Assembly: GCF_002943525.1 (NCBI RefSeq) | Contig: NZ_CP025394.1 | Span: 6,773,001-6,837,000 of the forward strand | Direction: 5' to 3' | DNA: 64,000 bases | Origin: Kitasatospora sp. MMS16-BH015 | GTDB taxonomy: Bacteria > Actinomycetota > Actinomycetes > Streptomycetales > Streptomycetaceae | In this document: positions 1-8,309 of the stretch, piece by piece | How the letters are laid out: every line of letters begins with the position of its first letter | How positions within the stretch are numbered: the stretch's first letter is position 1 | The notes under the pieces: model-generated | Databases searched by the model: none | What the model saw: only the letters and a program-made list of their open reading frames with translations | Told to the model about the DNA's origin: nothing | Position numbers and translations under genes: made by a program

Positions 1-2067
1 CGGTTCGGCGATGGCGATCTCGGTGATCAGTCGGCACCAGCCTTCGGAGGCGGTCGGGGCGCCTTCGGCCGGCTCGGCGTCCTGGGCGTCATAAGCGTTT
101 TCGGCGGCCGCGGGGTCGAGCAGTCGGAGGAGGCAGGGCAGCAGCCAGGCGGATTCGGCCGGGCAGACCAGTCGGTCGAGCGCCTCGGCGAGCTTGGTCC
201 GGGCCGCGTCCGGCGAGTCGGCCGGGGTGATCCCGCAGTACGCCTTGAGCGTCTCGGCCTGCGTGGCCGCGACGCTGCCGTCGCCGGTGGCCGGAGCGCG
301 GCTGACCAGTACCCGGACCGGCGTGGACCGGTCGGCGACCAGCCGCTCGAACTCGGCCAGGAAGGTGGTCTTGCCGATCCCCCGGTCGCCCAGGACGGTC
401 ACCAGGTGCGGCATCGAGCGGAGCCTGGTGCGGTCCAGAACGCCGCGCAGCAGCTCGAGTTCGAGCTCGCGCTCGACGGTGGGCAGGCCCTCCTGCGGAC
501 GCGCCCCGCGCCGGGGGCCGTGGATCGGCCAACCGGCGCCCTCCGCGTCCTCGAAGGCCGGACCGTCCCCGTAGGCGACCAGGGCGGAGGTCGCCCGGTA
601 GGTGGCGTCGCAGGCCAGCAGCTCGCCCTCCTCGGCCAGGTCGAGCAGCTGCTGACAGCGGTCGAGCAGGCTGCCGGTGATCGAGACGGGCACCGTCGGG
701 TCCTCCCGGTGGTAGCGCAGCAGGGCGTCCCCGGTGGCCACGGCCGCGTGGAACTCCGGCTGCTGCCCGGCCGGGGCGGAGTGGGCCAGCAGCCCGGCGG
801 CGGCCCGGAAGCCGTCCCGGATCGCCATCGCGGCGAACACCGCGTCCTCGGCGTGGCCCTCGCCCTGGCGGCCCTTGAAGAGCGCGAGCGAGACCGAGCC
901 GATCGAGGCCGCGACCACCCCGCCGAAGTGCCGGATGTGCTCCTGGATCATCCCGGACATCTCGTCGAGCAGCTCGTCGATGTCCGAGGGCGCGTCCTGG
1001 TGCAGCTCGACGTCCAGGATTGTGCGCATGATCAGCACGCTGACCTGCTCCCGCTCCGCCGTCGCCGGCCGCGGCCCGGCCCCGCTCGGGGCGGATGGCG
1101 ACGGTGCGCCGGAGGGCGATAGCGGGAGCGAGGGCGCAGCGGCGGAGGAAGGAGCGGCGGAGGGCGTCGGGGCCGGGGTGACGGGGCGCGGGGGCGCGGC
1201 CTCGGTGGTCGGGGCCGCCGGTCGAGCGGGCCGGCGGAGCTCGACCGGGGCCGGGGCGGGCTCGGCGGCCTCCAGGTTGAGCGCCGGGTCGTGGTTGAGG
1301 ATGGCCTGCTGGAGCGCCTGCAGCTCCCGGCTCGGCTCCAGGCCGAGCTCCTCCACCAGGGCCGTGCGCAGCCGGCTGTAGGCGTTCAGCGCGTCGGCCT
1401 GGCGCCCGCAGCGGTACAGCGCGAGCACCAGCTGCCCGTACGAGCGCTCGCGCAGCGTCGCGGTGGTGGCCGTGGCCTCCAGCTCGGGAAGGATCTCGTG
1501 GTGCCGTCCGCAGGCCAGCTCGGCCTCGAAGCAGTCCTCCACGGCGTCGAGCCGGGCGTTCTGGATGGTCGTCAGCTCCGGCCAGCAGACGCCGGTCTCG
1601 ACCAGGTCGGCCAGCGCGGTGCCGCGCCAGAGCGCGAGGGCGTCCCGGAGTAACCGGGCCGCCTGTGCCGGGTCTCCGGCCGTCAACTTCGCCCGGCCCT
1701 CCTCCACCCGGCGCTGGTACCGGTGGAGGTCGATCGCCTCCGGGTCGACCTGGAGCCGGTAGCCGGGAGCCTGGGTCAGCAGGGCCGCCCGGCCGGATCC
1801 GGCCGGTTCGGGCGCCTGCCGGGACGGCTCGGACGGTGCGGCCGAGAGCAGCTGGCGCAGGCCCCAGACCGCGTTCTGCAGGATCTTGCGGGCGGAGGCC
1901 GGGGCGTCGTCGACCGGCCAGAGGGCGTTGAGCAACTGGCTGGTGGGCACCACGCGGTTGGGCTGGAGCAGCAGGAAGCCGAGGGTGGCCCGCTGCTTGA
2001 CCCCGCCCAGCGCGACGGGGCCGGAGGTTTCCAGAATCTCCAGCGGACCCAGAACACGGAACTGCAC
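1..2067 (-). CDS. SARP-family activator with degenerate cyclase-like domain and P-loop ATPase (PimR type), 3' end outside window
   Basis: Open from a GTG at 2067 to base 1 with no stop, so 689 residues are visible and the C-terminus lies outside. The start has a GGGGGA ribosome site just upstream. Residues 1-95 form the SARP winged-helix domain (start VQFRVLGPLEI) and about 100-250 the bacterial transcriptional activation domain. A Pro/Ala-rich linker follows. At about 336-440 there is a class III nucleotidyl-cyclase-like domain, and at about 557 a Walker A (GDRGIGKTT). This order, SARP then cyclase-like then ATPase, is that of PimR/PteR-type pathway activators. Both metal-binding Asp positions of the cyclase domain look substituted (Arg and Ser), so it is probably not catalytic. 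Inferred role: pathway-specific activator of this cluster, consistent with SARP-like repeats at most promoters here. Confidence 0.9.
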   Translation of the reverse strand, partial: MQFRVLGPLEILETSGPVALGGVKQRATLGFLLLQPNRVVPTSQLLNALWPVDDAPASARKILQNAVWGLRQLLSAAPSEPSRQAPEPAGSGRAALLTQAPGYRLQVDPEAIDLHRYQRRVEEGRAKLTAGDPAQAARLLRDALALWRGTALADLVETGVCWPELTTIQNARLDAVEDCFEAELACGRHHEILPELEATATTATLRERSYGQLVLALYRCGRQADALNAYSRLRTALVEELGLEPSRELQALQQAILNHDPALNLEAAEPAPAPVELRRPARPAAPTTEAAPPRPVTPAPTPSAAPSSAAAPSLPLSPSGAPSPSAPSGAGPRPATAEREQVSVLIMRTILDVELHQDAPSDIDELLDEMSGMIQEHIRHFGGVVAASIGSVSLALFKGRQGEGHAEDAVFAAMAIRDGFRAAAGLLAHSAPAGQQPEFHAAVATGDALLRYHREDPTVPVSITGSLLDRCQQLLDLAEEGELLACDATYRATSALVAYGDGPAFEDAEGAGWPIHGPRRGARPQEGLPTVERELELELLRGVLDRTRLRSMPHLVTVLGDRGIGKTTFLAEFERLVADRSTPVRVLVSRAPATGDGSVAATQAETLKAYCGITPADSPDAARTKLAEALDRLVCPAESAWLLPCLLRLLDPAAAENAYDAQDAEPAEGAPTASEGWCRLITEIAIAEP

Positions 2068-2207
2068 TGATTCCCCCTAAGTCGAATTTCCCGGGGTATG
2101 ACGAGCGGGTGGCGCGACCAGTGGCTTCCGGCCAGTTGATTCGTCTACCCCCTCTGCACGATGCCACCCGACAGACCCCAAGGTAAGTACTGACTTTTTG
2201 GTAACCA

Positions 2208-2223
2208 CCTGGGAGATCCCTGG
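2208..2223. promoter_or_regulatory. Palindromic GGGAGATCCC site upstream of the SARP gene
   Basis: An inverted repeat centred on GGGAGATCCC (2211-2220) lies about 145 bp upstream of the SARP start. It resembles the core of the PAS-LuxR (PimM) operator, GGGAWWTCCC, but the outer positions match poorly and no PAS-LuxR gene is in the window. The rest of 2068-2345 holds no convincing ORF. It is the 5' region of the SARP gene and also carries a GGTAAGTAC element at 2182-2190. Confidence 0.3.
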
Positions 2224-2345
2224 GTGCGGCTTCTGAGCGGTGTCGATGGCCTGATCTCGTCCTCGACGGGCAGGATTCCGCCAATGACCGTACGGCCGGA
2301 TTCCGATTGGGGGGAGGTGGGTGCCGAAGCGCGGGAACGGAAAAG

Positions 2346-2390
2346 GCAGCCAGGCCCGGGGCGGCGGGGGTCCGCTCCGGGCCTGGCTGC
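2346..2390. terminator. Stem-loop terminator after the imine-reductase-like gene
   Basis: A 14-bp perfect stem (GCAGCCAGGCCCGG at 2346-2359 pairing with 2377-2390) encloses a G-rich loop. It lies just past the stop at 2414 of the minus-strand imine-reductase-like gene and separates it from the SARP gene. Confidence 0.6.
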
Positions 2391-2413
2391 TGTTCGGGGG
2401 GTGGGTCAGCGTG

Positions 2414-2875
2414 TCACTCGGCGCCCTTCGGGTGGCGGATGCCCTGGGCCTTGCTGGCCTTGACCAGCTTGGCCAGGCCGACCTGGTCGAGGGCCACGGT
2501 GGAGACGGCGTTGCCGTACTGGCCCGCGTCCACCTGCTGGGCCGCCCCGGCGATGCCGGGCAGCGCGACGTGGGTGATCCAGGCTTCGGCGAAGGGAAGC
2601 AGTGCCGCCGCCGGGATCTTCTCCGAGCCGACCAGGGCGAAGCCGTGCAGGGCGTCGTAGTCGAGCAGGCAGGCCACCGCCACCGGGCTCGCCGCCGCCG
2701 CCTCGGCCACGCCCGCCGCCTCCACCGCGCCCTGTGCGACGAGCGCGTACGCCTTGCCGGCGGAGCGGTTCCAGACGGTGGTCGGGTGGCCGGCCGCGAC
2801 GAATGCGGCCGCCAGGGCGGTGCCCATCAGGCCGAGGCCGAGGACGGTTACGGGAGTGCGGTGTTCATCCGCCAT
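2414..2875 (-). CDS. Imine-reductase/6-phosphogluconate-dehydrogenase-like protein, internally deleted
   Basis: A 153-residue product from the ATG at 2875, which has an AGGA site nine bases upstream; an in-frame start at 2911 is less well placed. Residues 8-75 are a typical NAD(P)-binding Rossmann start (GLGLMG at 13-18, then VWNRSAGKA). Normal members of the NADPH imine reductase family are about 290 residues. Here the Rossmann half ends at LLDYDALHG and runs straight into FALVGSEKIPA, which in the family belongs to the C-terminal helical dimerisation domain (QVDAGQY, LAKLVKASKAQGI). About 95 central residues and about 35 C-terminal residues appear to be missing. A cluster making a cyclic imine would plausibly use such an enzyme, but this copy may be non-catalytic or a decaying remnant that kept its frame. 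Confidence 0.75.
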   Translation of the reverse strand: MADEHRTPVTVLGLGLMGTALAAAFVAAGHPTTVWNRSAGKAYALVAQGAVEAAGVAEAAAASPVAVACLLDYDALHGFALVGSEKIPAAALLPFAEAWITHVALPGIAGAAQQVDAGQYGNAVSTVALDQVGLAKLVKASKAQGIRHPKGAE

Positions 2876-2958
2876 GACAGTAATTCCTGGGGTAGACATT
2901 GCATTCGGCATATCGGCGAGTTCGGGTCGAAACTAGTGGCCGTCCGGAGTCGCGGCAA

Positions 2959-2967
2959 GTACTTACC
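2959..2967 (-). promoter_or_regulatory. GGTAAGTAC element upstream of the imine-reductase-like gene
   Basis: The minus strand reads GGTAAGTAC, overlapping the palindrome AAGTACTT, about 85 bp upstream of the gene start at 2875. The same 9-mer occurs in two other promoter regions of the cluster (2182-2190 and 13089-13097). Its function is unknown. Confidence 0.35.
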
Positions 2968-3016
2968 TACAAGTCCGTGCCACGTCGGCCGGCGGGGATC
3001 CACGAGTCCACCGCCG

Positions 3017-3034
3017 GGTAACCGTCGGCTAACC
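3017..3034 (-). promoter_or_regulatory. Candidate SARP operator 1 (imine-reductase-like gene)
   Basis: On the minus strand GGTTAGC (3034-3028) and GGTTACC (3023-3017) are repeated with an 11-bp period, pointing toward the gene starting at 2875. The gap to the gene is longer than at the other sites and no clear -10 hexamer lies in phase, so this is one of the weaker assignments. Confidence 0.45.
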
Positions 3035-3052
3035 ACCGGGAGGAGGCCGGCA

Positions 3053-3085
3053 GATTACCGCTTCGTGACCGGGGCCGGGAATGAT
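3053..3085 (+). promoter_or_regulatory. Candidate SARP operator 2 and promoter (first SnoaL-like gene)
   Basis: GATTACC at 3053 and CGTGACC at 3064 are 11 bp apart. A -10-like AATGAT starts 9 bp after the second element, and the start codon at 3132 is about 61 bp downstream. The same pair of heptamers recurs exactly upstream of the FAAL operon at 3643. Confidence 0.6.
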
Positions 3086-3131
3086 TCCGAGCGGGACTTT
3101 CGCGCATCGAGAGAACGGGAGCACCACCACC

Positions 3132-3518
3132 ATGACCGACGCCTACGACTTCGCCATTCCGGACGACCCCGACCTGCAGAACGAGCTGTTCATCCGGGTC
3201 TTCAACGAGGGTGACGGGGCCGCCTTCGACTCGATGTACGCGCCCGACGCGATCTCCAACATGTCCGGGGTGGCGCTCACCGGGGCGGAGCGGACCGCCT
3301 TCTTCAAGGAATTCCTGGCCACCGGGCCGAAGATCCGCTCGCGGGTCAAGCAGACCTACACCACGGGCGACACCTCGCTGCTCATCGTGGACTACACCCT
3401 GGACATCCCGGGCCCCGAGGGGGTCCACACCGTGCAGGGCACCTGCACCGACGTGCTGTTCCGGGACGCGAACGGCAAGTGGACGATGGCCGTGGACCGG
3501 CCGGTCCCGACGGCCTGA
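3132..3518 (+). CDS. SnoaL-like / NTF2-fold protein
   Basis: A 128-residue protein starting at the ATG at 3132; GGGAG lies ten bases upstream. The sequence has the compact NTF2-like pattern of the SnoaL/DUF4440 group: an N-terminal helix with FNEGDGAAFDSMYAPDAI, a middle TGAERTAFFKEFL, then strands ending in GKWTMAVDRP. These folds act as small cyclases, isomerases or binding proteins in many polyketide clusters. It is clearly paralogous to the gene at 17134-17532 (shared FN.GD, MY..DAI, TG and GKW motifs). It follows a candidate SARP operator and is closed by its own terminator. A ring-forming or isomerising role on the polyketide imine is an inference; no catalytic residue can be assigned with certainty. 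Confidence 0.85.
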   Translation: MTDAYDFAIPDDPDLQNELFIRVFNEGDGAAFDSMYAPDAISNMSGVALTGAERTAFFKEFLATGPKIRSRVKQTYTTGDTSLLIVDYTLDIPGPEGVHTVQGTCTDVLFRDANGKWTMAVDRPVPTA

Positions 3519-3530
3519 CGGGTCGTCGGC

Positions 3531-3574
3531 GGCGGCGCCGGCTCCGGGTGATCTCGCCCGGGGCCGGCGCCGCC
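3531..3574. terminator. Stem-loop after first SnoaL-like gene
   Basis: A 12-bp arm, GGCGGCGCCGGC (3531-3542), pairs with GCCGGCGCCGCC (3563-3574), extended inward by CCGGG/CCCGG. It lies just downstream of the stop at 3518. Confidence 0.55.
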
Positions 3575-3642
3575 GCATTTCCCTGTCCGGCCGCCGGTGA
3601 ATCCCCGTCATTTCGGCGGTCTTTCCGGTGGGGGGAACGGGC

Positions 3643-3697
3643 GATTACCGCGCCGTGACCCGGCATTTGAGGGGTGGTGTGCCGGGCGCCTTAGGGT
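3643..3697 (+). promoter_or_regulatory. Candidate SARP operator 3 and promoter (FAAL-KASIII-carboxylase operon)
   Basis: GATTACC at 3643 and CGTGACC at 3654 are repeated with an 11-bp period. A -10-like TAGGGT occupies 3692-3697, 31 bp after the second heptamer. The first ORF of the operon starts at 3729. Confidence 0.65.
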
Positions 3698-3728
3698 CTG
3701 CCTTGACTGCGTTCTCCGGGGAGGGTGA

Positions 3729-3905
3729 ATGGAACCTGTGGCCGAGTACGTGAGGGTGGGGAAATCCGCGCGCGAGGTCGCCGAGCGGTCGGGCGGCGGC
3801 GATCCGGTGGAACTCCGACGGGTGGCGACCAACGCCGAGATGCTGCTGGCGATCTTCTCGCGGACCTCCGTGATCCGCCGGGCCGGAAGGAGCACCGAAG
3901 CATGA
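3729..3905 (+). CDS. 58-residue protein of unknown function, translationally coupled to the FAAL gene
   Basis: An ATG at 3729 follows a GGGGAGGG ribosome site, and the stop at 3903-3905 overlaps the start of the next gene as ATGA. The product (start MEPVAEYVRVGKSAREVAER) is rich in Arg, Glu, Ala and Val, with no signal peptide, membrane segment or phosphopantetheine Ser motif, so it is not a small acyl carrier protein. I do not recognise the family. Position as first cistron, good ribosome site and the exact 1-bp overlap argue that it is translated, either as a functional small protein or as a leader that couples translation of the FAAL. Confidence 0.6.
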   Translation: MEPVAEYVRVGKSAREVAERSGGGDPVELRRVATNAEMLLAIFSRTSVIRRAGRSTEA

Positions 3906-5686
3906 GCACGATCGGCGCCGATCTGGGGTCCGGTGAGGTGCGCAGCCTTCCGGACGCGCTGCGGCTGCGCAGCAGACTGCAGCCCGAGCAGACCGCCTAC
4001 GTCTTCCTGCGCAACGGCGAGGAGCCGGCGGCGAGCCTGACCTACGGTCAGCTGGACCTGGCCGCCCGGGTACGGGCGGGCTACCTGGTGGCGGCCGGGC
4101 TCGCCGGGGGCAGTGTGGTGCTGCTCTACCCGTCCGGGCTGGAGTTCGTCCGGAGCCTGCTGGGCTGCATGTACGCGGGCGTGGCCGGTGCCCCGGTGCA
4201 GGTGCCGCGCCGCCGACAGGGGCTGGCCCGGCTGCGCCGGGTGGCGGACGACGCCGGGACCACCACGGTGCTGACCACCACGGCCGTCAAGCGCGAGCTG
4301 GAGGAGAACTTCGCCGACGCGCCCGAGCTCGCGGGGCTGACCCTGGTGGACACCACGCTGCTGCCGGTCACCCTGGCGCACGGGTGGTGCTACGTCAGCC
4401 CGCCGGCCGAGGGGGTGGCGCTGCTCCAGTACACCTCCGGCTCCACCGGGGACCCGAAGGGCGTGGTGATCACGCACGCCAACTTCGCCGCCAACGCCGC
4501 CGAGACGGACGAGCTCTGGCCCTGCGGCGAGGACGCCCGGGTGGTCTCCTGGCTGCCGCTCTTCCACGACATGGGCCTGCTGTTCGGCGTGGTGCTGCCG
4601 CTCTGGGCCGGGGTGCCGTCCTACCTGATGGAGCCGGAGGCGTTCATCCGCCGCCCGGCCCGCTGGCTGGAGGCCGTCTCCCGGTTCCGGGGCACCCACG
4701 CGGCGGCGCCCAGCTTCGCCTACGAGCTGTGCGTCCGGGCCGCCCGGGAGGGCGGGGTCGGCGCCGAGCTGGACCTGAGCAGCTGGCGGGTGGCGGCGAA
4801 CGGTGCCGAGCCGGTGCGCCGGCAGACCGTCCAGGCCTTCGCCGAGGCCTTCGCGCCGCTGGGTTTCGCGGCCCGCGCGATGTGCCCGGGGTACGGGCTG
4901 GCGGAGAACACCCTCAAGGTCACCGGCAGCCCGCAGACCCGCGAGCCCGGGGTGCTCTGGCTGGCCGCCGAGGGCCTGCGCGAGGGGCGGGCCGAGCCCG
5001 TGGGCGAGACCGCGCCCGGCGCGGTGCCGCTGGTCAGCAGCGGGGTGACGGTGCCCGGCACGGTGGTGCGGATCGTCGATCCGGAGAGCCGCGTGGCCCG
5101 GCCGGACGGCCGGGTGGGCGAGATCTGGGTGGACGGCCCGTGCGTGGGCGCCGGCTACCGGGGCCGTCCCGAGGAGAGCGAGCTGACCTTCCGGGCCCGG
5201 ATCGCGGGCGAGGAGACCGGGCGGTACCTGCGCACCGGTGACCTGGGCCTGTTGCACGAGGGCGAGCTGTACGTCACCGGTCGGCTCAAGGACGTGATCA
5301 TCCGCCAGGGCCGCAACTACTACCCGCAGGATGTGGAGCTCTCGGCCGAGGGCGCGGTGCCGGGCCTGCACCCCAACTGCGCGGCGGCCTTCTCGGTCGA
5401 AGCGGACGGAGCTGACGGAACGGACGGAGCTGGCGGGCGGGAGCGGCTGGTGGTGCTGGTCGAGGCGGACGGCCGGGTGCTGAAGCAGCCGGGTCTGCGT
5501 GAGCTGCGCAAGCGGGTGCGGGACGCGATCTGGGAGAACCAGCGGCTGGAGGCCGACGAGATCGTGGTGCTCCGGCGCGGGGCGCTCTCCCGCACCTCCA
5601 GCGGCAAGGTGCAGCGGCGGCTCTGCCGGTCCCGTTACACCGGCGGGGAGTTGGCGCAGGCGATCGTCTCCGGTGGGGAGGAGTGA
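3902..5686 (+). CDS. Fatty acyl-AMP ligase (FAAL / FadD-like)
   Basis: A 594-residue adenylate-forming enzyme. Visible core motifs are the P-loop YTSGSTGDPKGVV, the FAAL-type SWLPLFHDMGL, the YGLAENTLKV segment that holds the A5 Glu, TGDLG with the ribose-binding Asp, GRLKDVIIRQGRNYYPQDVE and the late Lys in SRTSSGKVQRR. The layout follows FAALs (FadD32-like), which form acyl-adenylates and pass the acyl group to a carrier protein; some relatives make acyl-CoA instead. Its start overlaps the preceding ORF and its stop overlaps the KASIII start (TGATG). The PKS has a KSQ loading module, so a role in priming the main chain is unlikely. Supplying an acyl group for KASIII and the carboxylase is the contextual guess. 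Confidence 0.9.
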   Translation: MSTIGADLGSGEVRSLPDALRLRSRLQPEQTAYVFLRNGEEPAASLTYGQLDLAARVRAGYLVAAGLAGGSVVLLYPSGLEFVRSLLGCMYAGVAGAPVQVPRRRQGLARLRRVADDAGTTTVLTTTAVKRELEENFADAPELAGLTLVDTTLLPVTLAHGWCYVSPPAEGVALLQYTSGSTGDPKGVVITHANFAANAAETDELWPCGEDARVVSWLPLFHDMGLLFGVVLPLWAGVPSYLMEPEAFIRRPARWLEAVSRFRGTHAAAPSFAYELCVRAAREGGVGAELDLSSWRVAANGAEPVRRQTVQAFAEAFAPLGFAARAMCPGYGLAENTLKVTGSPQTREPGVLWLAAEGLREGRAEPVGETAPGAVPLVSSGVTVPGTVVRIVDPESRVARPDGRVGEIWVDGPCVGAGYRGRPEESELTFRARIAGEETGRYLRTGDLGLLHEGELYVTGRLKDVIIRQGRNYYPQDVELSAEGAVPGLHPNCAAAFSVEADGADGTDGAGGRERLVVLVEADGRVLKQPGLRELRKRVRDAIWENQRLEADEIVVLRRGALSRTSSGKVQRRLCRSRYTGGELAQAIVSGGEE

Positions 5687-6705
5687 TGGCGGCCGCACCG
5701 GCCCCGGCCGCCTTACGCGCCGCGCCGGCCGGCCCGGCGGGCTCCCGGATCCTCGGTGTCGGCGCCTACCGGCCGGCCCGGATCGTCGGCAACGAGGAGA
5801 TCTGCACCCGGATCGACTCCGACGACGCCTGGATCCGCCAGCGTTCGGGCATCGCCACCCGGCACTTCGCCGGGCCGGGCGAGACGGTGGTCACCATGGC
5901 GGTGGAGGCCGGGCTCAAGGCGCTGGCCCAGGCGGGGGTGGCCCCCGCCCAGGTCGACCTGGTGCTGCTCGCCTCGATGTCCCACCTCGGCCGCGCCTCG
6001 GCGGCGGCCCCGGAGGTGGCCCACCTGCTGGGCGCCGGCCGGGCGGCGGCCACCGACCTGAGCGCCGCCTGCGCGGGGTTCTGCTATGCGCTGGGGGTGG
6101 CCGACTCGATGATCCGGGCCGGCGCGGCCCGGCACGTGGTGGTGGTCGGGGCCGAGAGGATGACCGACATCGTCGACCCCTACGACCGGGACACCGCCTT
6201 CATCTTCGGTGACGGCGCCGGTGCGGTGGTGCTCGGCCCCGCCGCGGTACCGGGCGTCGGGCCGGTGGTCTGGGGCACCGAGGGCGACCGGCATGGGCTG
6301 ATCGCCCGCGACCGGTCCTGGCCGGAGGCCCGGGAGCGCCCCGACCCCTGGCCCACCCTGCGGATGGACGGCCCCCAGGTGTTCCGCTGGGCCATCGCCA
6401 AGGTGCCCGAGATCGGCGGCGCGGCGCTGGCCGCCGCCGGAGTCACCGCGGCCGATCTGGCCGCGTTCGTGCCGCACCAGGCCAACCTGAGGATCGTGGA
6501 CACCTCGGCCCGCAGGCTCGGCCTGCCCGGGCACACCGCGGTGGCCCGCGACATCGTCCGCTCCGGCAACACCTCGGCCGCCTCCGTCCCGCTGGCCCTG
6601 GACGACCTGCTGGCCCGGGGTGAACTCCTTAGCGGCGGCCTGGCGTTGCTGGTGGGCTTCGGCGCCGGGCTGGCCTACGCCGCCCAGGTGGTGGCGCTGC
6701 CATGA
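5686..6705 (+). CDS. 3-oxoacyl-ACP synthase III family protein (KASIII / FabH-like)
   Basis: A 339-residue thiolase-fold enzyme starting at the ATG that overlaps the FAAL stop. The catalytic triad is complete: Cys129 in [11 protein letters not shown], His264 in PHQANLRI and Asn295 in [10 protein letters not shown]. The length and the [13 protein letters not shown] segment near the N-terminus are typical of FabH. Such enzymes condense an acyl-CoA with malonyl-ACP, or act as acyltransferases in secondary metabolism. Being sandwiched between a FAAL and an acyl-CoA carboxylase suggests it helps build an acyl chain for an unusual extender or a side-chain acyl group. The stop overlaps an ATG at 6702 (ATGA). 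Confidence 0.9.
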   Translation: MAAAPAPAALRAAPAGPAGSRILGVGAYRPARIVGNEEICTRIDSDDAWIRQRSGIATRHFAGPGETVVTMAVEAGLKALAQAGVAPAQVDLVLLASMSHLGRASAAAPEVAHLLGAGRAAATDLSAACAGFCYALGVADSMIRAGAARHVVVVGAERMTDIVDPYDRDTAFIFGDGAGAVVLGPAAVPGVGPVVWGTEGDRHGLIARDRSWPEARERPDPWPTLRMDGPQVFRWAIAKVPEIGGAALAAAGVTAADLAAFVPHQANLRIVDTSARRLGLPGHTAVARDIVRSGNTSAASVPLALDDLLARGELLSGGLALLVGFGAGLAYAAQVVALP

Positions 6706-6734
6706 CCGTAACGAGCACAGCCAAGGGAGACACC

Positions 6735-8309
6735 ATGCCTGGACACGGAGCCGGCACCACGGCCGAGCGGATCGCGGAGCTGACCCGTCGGCGGGCCGAA
6801 TCCCGCGCGCCGGTGGACGAGGGAGCCGTCCGACGCCAGCACGAGAAGGGCAAGTTGACCGCTCGCGAGCGGATCGACGCGCTGCTCGACCCGGGCTCCT
6901 TCGTCGAGTTCGACGCGCTGGCCAGGCACCGCTGCCACAACCTCGGGATGGAGCGCCAACGGCCGCTCGGGGACGGCGTGGTGACCGGCTACGGCACCGT
7001 AGACGGCCGCCAGGTCTGCCTGTTCGCCCAGGACTTCACCGTCTTCGGCGGCAGTCTGGGCGAGGTGTACGGCGAGAAGATCATCAAGGTGATGGACTTC
7101 GCCACCCGCACCGGTACCCCGATCATCGGCATCAACGACTCCGGCGGCGCCCGGATCCAGGAGGGCGTGGTCTCGCTCGCCCTCTACGCCGAGCTGGTCA
7201 AGCGGCACGTGGAGGCCTCCGGGGTCGTCCCGCAGATCTCGCTGATGACCGGCCCGTGCGCCGGCGGGGCGGTCTACGCCCCCGCGATCACCGACTTCGT
7301 GGTGATGGTGGACGGCATCTCGCACATGTTCGTCACCGGCCCGGACGTGCTGCGCACCGTGACCGGCCAGGAGGTGGACCGCGAGGAGCTGGGCGGCGCG
7401 CTCAGCCACAACACCGTCTCCGGCAACGCGCACTACCTGGCCGCCGACGAGAAGGACGCCTTCGAGTACGTCCGCCTCCTGCTGGGCTACCTGCCCGCCA
7501 ACAACATGGAGGACCCGCCGGTCTACCGCAGCGAGGCACCGGCCGGGCTGACCGAGAGCGACCTCGCCCTGGACACCCTCATCCCGGACGACCGCAACCG
7601 CCCGTACGACATGCTGCGGGTGCTGCACAGCGTGCTCGACGACGGCGAACTGCTCGAAGTGCAGCCGATGTTCGCGCGCAACATGATCTGCGGGTTCGGC
7701 CGGGTGGACGGGCGCAGCGTCGGCGTGGTGGCCAACCAGCCGATGCACCTGGCCGGGGTGATCGACATCGACGCGAGCGAGAAGGCGGCCCGGTTCATCC
7801 GGATGTGCGACGCCTTCCACGTGCCGGTGCTGACCTTCGTGGACGTGCCGGGCTTCATGCCCGGCCTCGACCAGGAGCAGGGCGGCATCATTCGGCGCGG
7901 CGCGAAGATGATCTACGCCTACGCGGAGGCCACCGTGCCGATGGTCACCGTGATCACCCGCAAGGCGTACGGTGGCGGCTACGGCGTGATGGGCTCCAAG
8001 CACCTGGGGATCGACGTCAACCTCGCCTGGCCGACGGCCGAGATCGCCGTGATGGGCGGCGACAGCGCGGTCAGCGTCCTGCACCGCAAGGCCCTGCGGG
8101 AGGCCGAGGACCCGGAGGCGGAGCGGGAGCGGCTGCGCACCGAGTACGAGCGGGCGCTCTGCAACCCCTACCTGGCGGCCGAGCGCGGCTACGTGGACGC
8201 GGTGATCCTGCCGCAGGAGACCCGCGCCCAGGTGGCCGGTGCGCTGCGGCTGCTCCGGGACAAGCGCAAGACCCGGCTGCCCCGCAAGCACGGGAACATC
8301 CCGCTGTGA
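6735..8309 (+). CDS. Acyl-CoA carboxylase carboxyltransferase (beta) subunit, PccB-like
   Basis: A 524-residue product from the ATG at 6735, preceded by a strong AAGGGAG site; an in-frame ATG at 6702 overlaps the KASIII stop and may be the coupled start. It has both crotonase-fold halves: [12 protein letters not shown] and [14 protein letters not shown] in the first, [24 protein letters not shown] and [14 protein letters not shown] in the second. In actinobacterial enzymes the residue after the last AYGGxY helps set substrate size (as I recall, Asp in propionyl-specific PccB). Here it is Gly417, which would open the pocket. This fits a carboxylase for longer acyl-CoA but does not prove it. 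The biotinylated alpha subunit is not in the window and is probably supplied by the housekeeping gene, as is usual. Confidence 0.92.
   Translation: MPGHGAGTTAERIAELTRRRAESRAPVDEGAVRRQHEKGKLTARERIDALLDPGSFVEFDALARHRCHNLGMERQRPLGDGVVTGYGTVDGRQVCLFAQDFTVFGGSLGEVYGEKIIKVMDFATRTGTPIIGINDSGGARIQEGVVSLALYAELVKRHVEASGVVPQISLMTGPCAGGAVYAPAITDFVVMVDGISHMFVTGPDVLRTVTGQEVDREELGGALSHNTVSGNAHYLAADEKDAFEYVRLLLGYLPANNMEDPPVYRSEAPAGLTESDLALDTLIPDDRNRPYDMLRVLHSVLDDGELLEVQPMFARNMICGFGRVDGRSVGVVANQPMHLAGVIDIDASEKAARFIRMCDAFHVPVLTFVDVPGFMPGLDQEQGGIIRRGAKMIYAYAEATVPMVTVITRKAYGGGYGVMGSKHLGIDVNLAWPTAEIAVMGGDSAVSVLHRKALREAEDPEAERERLRTEYERALCNPYLAAERGYVDAVILPQETRAQVAGALRLLRDKRKTRLPRKHGNIPL

Noticed and set aside
3902-5686. 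FAAL as the loading enzyme of the main polyketide chain
   Set aside because: The first PKS module has a KSQ-AT-ACP loading set with Gln in the active site, which makes its own acetyl starter.
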